From positions 1 through 11,802 of the forward strand of contig JBBQTU010000138.1 in NCBI GenBank assembly GCA_038213005.1: a stretch of 11,802 bases of DNA. Reading direction: 5' to 3'. Every line of letters begins with the position of its first letter. Position 1 is the first letter of the stretch. The notes beneath the pieces are model-generated. The model ran no database searches and had not been told where the DNA came from. It was given only the letters and a program-made list of their open reading frames with translations. Positions 6,178 through 11,802 of the stretch are shown in pieces. This DNA is from JBBQTU01 sp038213005 (GTDB taxonomy: Bacteria; Planctomycetota; Phycisphaerae; Tepidisphaerales; Tepidisphaeraceae). Made by a program: the position numbers and the translations under genes.

Positions 6178-6864
6178 CTACCTCTGGCGAAACTCGACCT
6201 CCACGCGCACATCTGGAATCTGCATCACCTCGGCCAGCACGCGCTTGAGCCTCAGTACCGCCACCGCCTCTGTGGCTTCGTCAAACCCTTTGGCTCTAGC
6301 GAACTTCAACAGTTCCTCGCGCAGCGACTGCCGGGCCGCGTACTCCACCTCGCCGCGGTTGAATCGCGCCCAGGCGCTGGCCGAATAGACCCACCACTTG
6401 CTGGGATCAGACGGCACATCCAGAAACTCGCGATCCAGCACTGGCCGGGGCAGGCTTACTTTCAGCACCCTGGCCTTGGCATCATAGGTGAAGTCGGTGG
6501 CTTTGATCTGCTCGGTCGGGATGATGTACTGCACGCGGCAGTCGTCCACGCGAACCTGCGCCACGGTCGTGCCGAAATATACCCACCATTTCGTGTAGCT
6601 CTCGGCGCGTTCGATGCTGACGGTGAGGTTCTGCGAGGCGACCACATACTTTGCCTGCGACCTGATCCCTGTCACCCACACCTGCGTCTTCTGGATCGGG
6701 GCATTGGCCCCCAGGATGCCGTCAAGGATGCGCCACCCCAGCGCGCCCACAACCAGTAGCCCCGCCAATCCGAGAATCAGCACCACGGTGCGCTTGCGAA
6801 TGCCGCCCGGCCGCGTCGTCGCATAGTCCAGACTCGCCACATGAAGGTCGCTTGGCTCCGCCAT
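6178..6864 (-). CDS. Membrane-anchored DUF4230 protein
   Basis: 228 residues. One N-terminal membrane segment at about 26-46 (TVVLILGLAGLLVVGALGW) anchors a long C-terminal domain that should face the periplasm. That domain contains the repeated aromatic pattern KWWVYFGTTVAQVRVD (92-107) and KWWVYSASAWARFNRG (156-171), a beta-rich middle (LKVSLPRPVLDREF) and a C-terminal helix pair. This fits DUF4230, whose biochemical role is unknown. The ATG at 6864 is chosen because AGGAG (6870-6874 on this strand) lies five bases upstream; a longer reading from 6966 has no such site. It is the first gene of a two-gene unit with the small membrane protein. Confidence 0.78.
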   Translation of the reverse strand: MAEPSDLHVASLDYATTRPGGIRKRTVVLILGLAGLLVVGALGWRILDGILGANAPIQKTQVWVTGIRSQAKYVVASQNLTVSIERAESYTKWWVYFGTTVAQVRVDDCRVQYIIPTEQIKATDFTYDAKARVLKVSLPRPVLDREFLDVPSDPSKWWVYSASAWARFNRGEVEYAARQSLREELLKFARAKGFDEATEAVAVLRLKRVLAEVMQIPDVRVEVEFRQR

Positions 6865-6905
6865 CGCATCTCCTTGTTGCCGCCCGCCGCAGCGACGACA
6901 ACAAG

Positions 6906-6933
6906 AGCATACCGCACTGTCGCCGCGCTTCAA
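6906..6933 (-). promoter_or_regulatory. Putative promoter of the DUF4230 unit
   Basis: On the minus strand TTGAAG (6928-6933) and TATGCT (6906-6911) are spaced by 16 bp, each matching consensus at four of six positions. Transcription would start near 6899, about 35 bases before the ATG. Confidence 0.4.
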
Positions 6934-6952
6934 TGCGAGGCTCGCCGGAAGC

Positions 6953-7168
6953 ATGTTTGTAACCAAGCGGGTGGCTCCCGATGTCTCCGTCGGCTTCGGC
7001 GTCTTTTCCTACTTCGGCCTGGCCCTGGACTACGGCGGCGATTTGCCCGGCCGCTATAACGTGCAGCGCATTCCCACCCAAACGGGGCTTCCCACTGCGT
7101 GTTTGCGGGGATATGCTCTGAAAGTGGACGCAAGGATCCTGAGTATGGGTTCGGGCGGTATGCTGTAG
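6953..7168 (+). pseudogene. Remnant resembling an OMPP1/FadL outer-membrane transporter
   Basis: The frame encodes SVGFGVFSYFGLALDYG followed by a PGRYNVQ motif (residues about 12-40). This closely resembles the conserved beta-strand and loop of OMPP1/FadL/TodX long-chain fatty acid or hydrocarbon transporters, typically GxGVFxPFGLxxxYxxxWxGRY. A complete family member has roughly 400 or more residues. Here the similarity stops at about 7070, and the remaining 30 residues do not look like a porin strand. No ribosome binding site precedes the ATG, and upstream there is only the start of the divergent DUF4230 gene. The simplest reading is a decayed fragment in a 340-bp intergenic region. No other genes were found in that region. 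Confidence 0.5.
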
Positions 7169-7204
7169 AACCGCCATTTAGTCTGGCTATTGGAGAGACC
7201 GTCG

Positions 7205-8311
7205 ATGCAATATGGTGTCATCATGGCAGGTGGCTCGGGCACGCGGCTCTGGCCCATGTCGCGGGCCGAGCGGCCCAAGCAACTCCTGCCCATCATTGGT
7301 GGCAAGAGCCTCCTGCGGCTTAGCTTCGAGCGGCTGCTGCAATTCCTGCCGCCCGAGCGGATCTGTGTCTGCACCTCCGCCGCCCATCGCGCGCAGGTGG
7401 TGGCGGAACTACCCGACATGGCCAGGGGCAATCTCCTGGGCGAGCCCTGCCCGCGTGATACGGCCAACGCCGTCGGGTTTCCTGCTGCCGTTTTACTCAA
7501 ACGCGACCCGCAGGCGGTCATGGCGGTGGTGACGGCCGACCATGTCATCGAACCGGTCGACCGGTTCGCCCAGTGTATTCGCCAAGGTTTTGTGGTCGCC
7601 GCCGAGCACCCGGAGTCACTGGTGACGTTCGGGATCGTGCCAACGTTTGGTCACACAGGCCTGGGCTATGTTCACCGTGCCGATGCGCTGTCGCTGCAAA
7701 GCGGCGCGGCGGGCGCGTATCGCGTCAGCGAGTTCAAGGAGAAGCCCGATCAAGCCACGGCTGATCGCTATGTCGCGTCGGGTGACTACTACTGGAACAG
7801 CGGCATGTTCGTGTGGCGCTGCGACACATTCCTGGCCGAACTGCAGCAGCACCTGCCGGAGTCGGCCAAGGGTCTGGCGACGATCGCCGCCGCGTGGGAC
7901 ACGCCCAGGCAAAGCGAGGTCCTTGCGGCCGTGTATCCGACGCTGCCGAAGATCAGCGTCGACTATGGCGTGATGGAGCCGGCCTCGCTGGGCAAGGGCA
8001 AAGCGTCGGTGGCGGTGGTGGAGATGCCCGTGCGCTGGATAGACGTCGGGTCATGGCCTGCGCTGGCCGAGGTATTGAAGTCCGATGGCGACGGGAACGT
8101 GACCGAAGGCGGCCCGGCCGTGGTGATCGACAGCCAGCAGAACATTATCGTCAGCGATGATCCCGAGCATCTGGTGAGCGCCATCGGGCTTCGCGATATG
8201 ATCATCATCCACACGCGCAAAGCCACGCTGGTCTGCCCGCGCAGCGAGGCGCAGCGCGTGAAGACTCTGGTGGATCTCACCAAAGCGCGATTCGGCACGA
8301 AATACCTGTAG
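7205..8311 (+). CDS. manC: Mannose-1-phosphate guanylyltransferase
   Basis: Makes GDP-mannose from GTP and mannose-1-phosphate for polysaccharide and glycolipid synthesis in the cytoplasm. 368 residues form a single nucleotidyltransferase domain with no C-terminal isomerase/cupin domain. Seen in order: AGGSGTRLWPMSR (8-20, nucleotide-binding loop), RPKQ (23-26), EPCPRDTANAV (80-90), ADH (111-113), TGLGYV (151-156), FKEKPD (177-182), YWNSGMFVW (196-204), SVDYGVME (251-258) and WIDVGSW (278-284). The ATG at 7205 has GGAGAG seven bases upstream; a TTG at 7190 falls before that site and is not favoured. A 6-bp inverted repeat (7154-7159 with 7170-7175) lies upstream of the ribosome binding site. 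The next gene converges with an 11-bp gap. Isomer specificity is inferred from motifs. Confidence 0.9.
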   Translation: MQYGVIMAGGSGTRLWPMSRAERPKQLLPIIGGKSLLRLSFERLLQFLPPERICVCTSAAHRAQVVAELPDMARGNLLGEPCPRDTANAVGFPAAVLLKRDPQAVMAVVTADHVIEPVDRFAQCIRQGFVVAAEHPESLVTFGIVPTFGHTGLGYVHRADALSLQSGAAGAYRVSEFKEKPDQATADRYVASGDYYWNSGMFVWRCDTFLAELQQHLPESAKGLATIAAAWDTPRQSEVLAAVYPTLPKISVDYGVMEPASLGKGKASVAVVEMPVRWIDVGSWPALAEVLKSDGDGNVTEGGPAVVIDSQQNIIVSDDPEHLVSAIGLRDMIIIHTRKATLVCPRSEAQRVKTLVDLTKARFGTKYL

Positions 8312-8322
8312 CCGGTGAGCCG

Positions 8323-9321
8323 CTATCCTGCTGTGCGGGCGAAGACCGCACGGACCTGCCCGACGCCGTCCGGGAATGTCTCTACTTGCGCGAATGATCC
8401 GCAGCGGGCGAGCAGCCGGAGCATGGCCGGGCCTTGCCCGGCGCCGACCTCCAGCCCCAGCCATCCGCCGGGCCGCAGGAATCGTGGGACCTGCGAGACC
8501 ATCCGCATCAGGATCGTGACGCCCAGCGGCCCGCCATCGAATGCCAGTGTCGGCTCAAAGCCCGATATCTCATGAGGCATCCTCGCCGCCTTGGCGGTGG
8601 AGATATAGGGCGGGTTACACGTTAATACGTCCACTTGGCCAAGGAACTCCACAGTATCGAACGGCGTCAAGAGGTCTCCGCATCGGAATTCAACTGATCG
8701 CGCCAGTTGCAGGTGCTCGGCATTGCGCTGGGCCAGTCCTACCGCGGCGGACGACACATCGGAGCCCAACACGCGCGAACCGGGCACATGGGCAAGATAG
8801 GCCAGAGCGAGATTGCCGCATCCGGTGCAGATGTCCAGCACGGTTGCCGAACCCGTCTGGTACATCGTTTCACGGATTTTGTCGATCGCAGCCCGCGCCA
8901 GGATCTCGGTTTCCCGTCGCGGGATCAATGCTTCAGGCCCGGCAAGCAGTTCCAGGCCCATAAAGTGCTGTCGCCGCGTAAGGTGTGCCACCGGCGTGCC
9001 GAGTTGCTTCAGTTCGATCAGACTTCGAAGGTAAACGCCTTGCGCCGCTGAGAGGGCCGGCAGGTCGCCGGTTGCGGCCAGCTCAACGGACTGGGCCTGG
9101 CTCGCAGCGCAGAACCAGAGCGCCCGAAGGGCCGTCGTGGGGGTTTCTTCCGGCTTGTCAGGCAGCCCCTGCCAGAACTCCGACACCTTCGCCAGCAAGG
9201 GGGCGAAATGGTGCCGGGGATCGAGGACGTCGACGGCCGGGCCTGCATTGCTTGCGCGCGCCAGTGGCGTGCGGCGTGCGTCTTCTTTAACCTCCATCAG
9301 AGTCCCGGTCGGCGTGCTCAT
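8323..9321 (-). CDS. prmC: PrmC/HemK-type glutamine N5-methyltransferase
   Basis: PrmC methylates the glutamine of the GGQ motif in release factors, using S-adenosylmethionine. Chosen from ATG 9321, the product is 332 residues. It has an N-terminal helical domain (about 35-115) ending GTPVAHLTRRQHF, like the PrmC GEPxAYxxG hinge. The segment AGPEALIPRRETEIL (127-141) follows, then the SAM loop DICTGCGNLAL (163-173) and NPPYIS (236-241). The SAM loop has Cys at two positions where DxGTGSG is usual. E. coli PrmC has 277 residues; the extra ones are mostly at the N-terminus, so ATG at residue 9 is an alternative start. Its usual partner prfA is not nearby. Another substrate within the HemK family cannot be excluded. 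Confidence 0.82.
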   Translation of the reverse strand: MSTPTGTLMEVKEDARRTPLARASNAGPAVDVLDPRHHFAPLLAKVSEFWQGLPDKPEETPTTALRALWFCAASQAQSVELAATGDLPALSAAQGVYLRSLIELKQLGTPVAHLTRRQHFMGLELLAGPEALIPRRETEILARAAIDKIRETMYQTGSATVLDICTGCGNLALAYLAHVPGSRVLGSDVSSAAVGLAQRNAEHLQLARSVEFRCGDLLTPFDTVEFLGQVDVLTCNPPYISTAKAARMPHEISGFEPTLAFDGGPLGVTILMRMVSQVPRFLRPGGWLGLEVGAGQGPAMLRLLARCGSFAQVETFPDGVGQVRAVFARTAG

Positions 9322-9560
9322 GTATTTCTCTGGTAGATGGTAGGCGCCGGCGGCGCGATAGATGAGGCCGGCCGTATAATTTCGCTGGTTGTGTGTATGC
9401 GACGTTACACCGGACTGATCATATTGACACCGAAAAGAATGCCGATAGGGCTGTCGCCTGTCGGACTCGACCGTGTAGGGCCTCACAGGCCCACAACCTC
9501 TGAGGGCCGCCTCGCACAGCGGATACTAATCCGGGTCTTTTCTGCGCCGCCAGGGCGCGC
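9322..9560. other. Hairpin-rich spacer before prmC
   Basis: No gene is seen. Three small inverted repeats lie here: CCGATAGG (9442-9449) with CCTGTCGG (9457-9464, one G-T), GGGCCT (9478-9483) with AGGCCC (9487-9492), and CGGAT (9520-9524) with ATCCG (9529-9533). A GC stem GCGCC/GGCGC (9544-9548 with 9554-9558) directly follows the stop of the GH36 gene. None has a T tract in the minus-strand direction, so termination or read-through into prmC cannot be decided. I see no convincing prmC promoter. Confidence 0.4.
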
Positions 9561-11570
9561 TCAACTCACCCGCAGTATGCCCCTGGTCAGCGAAGGGAAG
9601 CTCAGGTGAAGTTCCCCGTTCTCCGGGGTATAGGTAAACCGCATCGCCTCACCGTCCAGATTGATCGCCTTGGGCTGCGACTCGCAGTACAGCAGAATCT
9701 CGCCCATGGCGCGGATGCCGAACTCCTGAGCGCCACACGGCAATTGCCGCCAGGACGTGATCGCGCCGCCGCTGTTATACATCCCCGTTGCCCCGATCGC
9801 GGCGACGCCGTCAACGATCGGCGAAATGGTAAACAGCTCGCACGTCAGTTGCGCCAGAGTGACAGGCAGCGCCTCCTGGCGGTCCACGATTCGCAGCGTC
9901 TTGCCATGATGGGCATAGACCGCAAAACGCTTGCCTTCCAGGCCTTCGATGTCCGCCGGGCAGATCGTCCCGGTCACCGTATTTGCCGGCTTCTCGGCCG
10001 ACCCGTAGCGGCAGTGGAACGCCCCGACGATGCCGCCGACGGCGTTGCGGTTGAACAGCTTGTAGAGCACATCCTCTTTGGTCGGGTCGACGAAGATCGA
10101 GTCGCGCGTCGGCCGGCCCACATCAGTGCAGCGCAGGATGGTGCCATCGGGCAGCACCAGTTTTCGCAGGACCTCAAAGTCGTGTCCATCGGGCTTGTCC
10201 GAGACGTACACCGGACAGCCGCCGACGGCCCGGGATGCGGCATGATACGCTCCCATGGCGTGGCCCGACTGGAACATATCCCAGTCGGGGTACGTGAACT
10301 GCCCGTACCACATCGTGACGTGGGCGTTGGCGAAGACGTGCAGTCCGTGCGATGCCGGAACGTTGGGCCAGAAATCTGTGAACGTTCGCGTCAGGTTCGA
10401 GTTCAGCAGGCTGTAGTAAGTCTCATTGAAACTCGCCATGCAGTTGATGACGTTTCCGCGGAAATGAGTCTGCACGGCTCCCTCCAGGGCTTCATGATAG
10501 ACGCGCGTCATGTGCACTGCGCCGCCCGAGCCCTGGCCCAGCCCCAGCAGGCTGCCCTGGTTATCCACCTTGACGCCGTCCACACCCTGCTCGCGCAGGA
10601 AACGGTGAAAATCCTGGTAGAAGCGATGCACCGATTCCGGCGGGATCACGCCCGCCTGCCCGCCCCAGCTTGCGTTGATCGTGGGCGACTGCTCCACCAT
10701 GCCCGGCGGGTAATCCCTGGGCAGGCTGTGGATGTCGTATTGGCGCAAGGTGTCGCTGTCGCATCCCGCCCAGTACCCGCCCATGGCGTGCCAGACGATG
10801 AAGGTCGAAATGCCCAGGTCCGCCCGGCAAGCATCCACCAGCGGCGCCAGCCCCTGCGGGAAACGCTCGTTAGCCCCAAACGCCGTCAGCCGGGCATCCC
10901 CGGCCGGCCCGGTCCGGTTGGACAGCCACCCGTCGTCCAGGATCAGCATCCGCACGGGGACATCGCCGTCGGCAAACGTCTTGAGCCCATGCAGAACCTT
11001 CTCCGCCGAAACTTCCTGGTAGAACGCATCCCACGTGCACCAGCCAAACTCGTCGATGAAACCCGGCGCGGCCTTCTCCTTGCGAAGCCGACCGGCGTTC
11101 ATGATCTTCGAAACGGCCTTCGCCGACCGGTCCAGCAGATCAAACGGATCTTGCCCGCAGGCGACAAATAGCCCGCCCACCCGGTCCGTCAGCACGCACG
11201 GGTCGCCTGACTCGGCCACCAGTTGCAGGACGTTGCCCGCCAATCCCTTCAGCCAGCAGCGGAAACTGCCAACCACCAGCGGCGCCAGGACCACGTACTG
11301 CCCTTTATCGGTCTGCGCCAGCAGAAACTGCGTTTCCACCGGCACTTCTGATAAAGAGCCGCACAGCTTCGGCGTTATCCAGAACGGGTCGTAGCGATAG
11401 ATCGCCATCAGCTTGGAAAACGCGGGGCAATCCCCCAGCATCACGCTGAGCGTCGCGGCCGGCTTTTCCTGAGAAAACGACAGCAGCATCCCCGTCTCGG
11501 TTGAATCGGCGACGGCCGATACGCTTGCAGGCAACTGCGGAAAGAGCGATCGAACTTCAGTGATAGTCAT
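9561..11570 (-). CDS. Raffinose synthase / alkaline alpha-galactosidase-like GH36 enzyme
   Basis: 669 residues of the raffinose synthase/seed imbibition protein branch of glycoside hydrolase family 36. These enzymes hydrolyse or transfer alpha-galactosyl groups. A beta-rich N-terminal domain (about 1-165) precedes a TIM barrel. FGWCTWDAFYQEV (175-187) and LILDDGW (209-215) are substrate-pocket motifs. VKVDNQ (333-338) holds the likely nucleophile D336. RTFTDFWP (395-402) holds the likely acid/base D399. NRNAVGGIVGAFHCRYG (507-523) matches the family, and a C-terminal beta domain follows. No signal peptide is visible, so it is probably cytoplasmic. AGGAA lies four bases before the ATG. Hydrolase or galactosyltransferase activity cannot be told from motifs alone. 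Confidence 0.87.
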   Translation of the reverse strand: MTITEVRSLFPQLPASVSAVADSTETGMLLSFSQEKPAATLSVMLGDCPAFSKLMAIYRYDPFWITPKLCGSLSEVPVETQFLLAQTDKGQYVVLAPLVVGSFRCWLKGLAGNVLQLVAESGDPCVLTDRVGGLFVACGQDPFDLLDRSAKAVSKIMNAGRLRKEKAAPGFIDEFGWCTWDAFYQEVSAEKVLHGLKTFADGDVPVRMLILDDGWLSNRTGPAGDARLTAFGANERFPQGLAPLVDACRADLGISTFIVWHAMGGYWAGCDSDTLRQYDIHSLPRDYPPGMVEQSPTINASWGGQAGVIPPESVHRFYQDFHRFLREQGVDGVKVDNQGSLLGLGQGSGGAVHMTRVYHEALEGAVQTHFRGNVINCMASFNETYYSLLNSNLTRTFTDFWPNVPASHGLHVFANAHVTMWYGQFTYPDWDMFQSGHAMGAYHAASRAVGGCPVYVSDKPDGHDFEVLRKLVLPDGTILRCTDVGRPTRDSIFVDPTKEDVLYKLFNRNAVGGIVGAFHCRYGSAEKPANTVTGTICPADIEGLEGKRFAVYAHHGKTLRIVDRQEALPVTLAQLTCELFTISPIVDGVAAIGATGMYNSGGAITSWRQLPCGAQEFGIRAMGEILLYCESQPKAINLDGEAMRFTYTPENGELHLSFPSLTRGILRVS

Positions 11571-11600
11571 CGGGTTCCTGATTGTGAAAACTCGGGACGT

Positions 11601-11628
11601 ATCCTATCGGCGCGCAGCGCCAGTGCAA
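11601..11628 (-). promoter_or_regulatory. Putative promoter of the GH36 gene
   Basis: On the minus strand TTGCAC (11623-11628) and TAGGAT (11601-11606) are 16 bp apart, each matching consensus at four of six positions. The start would lie near 11594, about 24 bases before the ATG, with the ribosome binding site inside that leader. Confidence 0.4.
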
Positions 11629-11668
11629 GAATCGCCTCGCCACCCCCCCCCGTTAGCACAACATCGCA

Positions 11669-11691
11669 ACTTCATATCGCTGCGATGAAGT
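11669..11691. promoter_or_regulatory. Possible operator: 7-bp inverted repeat with 9-bp spacer
   Basis: ACTTCAT (11669-11675) and ATGAAGT (11685-11691) are exact inverted copies separated by nine bases. The spacer itself contains CGC-T-GCG. The site is about 40 bp upstream of the putative -35 of the GH36 gene, a position suited to an activator or distant repressor site. The rest of 11571-11802 holds a nine-C run (11643-11651) and a GC-rich self-complementary stretch (11692-11717), and I see no gene in it. Confidence 0.35.
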
Positions 11692-11802
11692 GGGGCGGGC
11701 CGCCTCGGCCGCCCATTTCGTGCCCTTGCCGCGAGACTCGGCACTTCGATAACCCAGATTCACGCCACAGCGATTCCTTGTTCCGCCGGCATCCTCAAGC
11801 GT

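Noticed and set aside
9424..9452. TTGACA at 9424-9429 on the plus strand as a promoter
   Set aside because: The matching -10 position reads TAGGGC and no plus-strand gene follows.
9606..11171. 521-codon plus-strand open frame opposite the GH36 gene
   Set aside because: Pure antisense shadow of a GC-rich gene with clear catalytic motifs on the other strand.

Overview
High-GC bacterial chromosomal DNA, most likely from a planctomycete and perhaps the Phycisphaerae side of that phylum. The reasons are a planctomycete-like EF-Tu with KTVTI in place of RGITI in switch I, a small zinc-ribbon protein with the CxxCGYxxRATPxRCxECG pattern I associate with that phylum, an acyl-carrier-like membrane protein of a kind I associate with planctomycetes, and abundant short intergenic repeats. 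The assignment comes from recognition by eye, not from a search.

Region 1 (1-690) has no convincing gene. It holds a good sigma70-type promoter (115-143) in front of a stretch rich in small hairpins, a heptad repeat, and a G-rich tract.

Region 2 (691-3888) is a complete translation/transcription operon whose two ends can both be read. A strong promoter (TTGACA-16-TATACT) is followed by tRNA-Thr(GGT), tuf (EF-Tu), rpmG (bL33), tRNA-Trp(CCA), secE and nusG, then a 19-bp-stem intrinsic terminator. The gap between tRNA-Thr and tuf folds into one long imperfect hairpin (852-990). The gap between tuf and rpmG is built of 7-bp repeats. The rplKAJL-rpoBC genes that usually follow nusG are absent.

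Region 3 (3892-4993, plus strand) holds a small membrane protein whose two ends together make up an acyl carrier protein in permuted order. After it comes a short membrane-anchored zinc-ribbon protein that appears frameshifted near its start.

Region 4 (5041-6933, minus strand) contains a two-gene unit (a DUF4230 membrane-anchored protein and a small three-helix membrane protein). Downstream of it is a type II toxin-antitoxin pair (AF2212-like antitoxin and PIN-domain toxin).

Region 5 (6934-11802) begins with a remnant resembling an OMPP1/FadL outer-membrane transporter. Next come a mannose-1-phosphate guanylyltransferase on the plus strand and, on the minus strand, a PrmC/HemK-type glutamine methyltransferase and a raffinose synthase/alkaline alpha-galactosidase-like GH36 enzyme. 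These make GDP-mannose, modify release factors (or a similar target), and act on alpha-galactosides. They do not form an obvious shared pathway, and the region reads as ordinary mixed chromosome.
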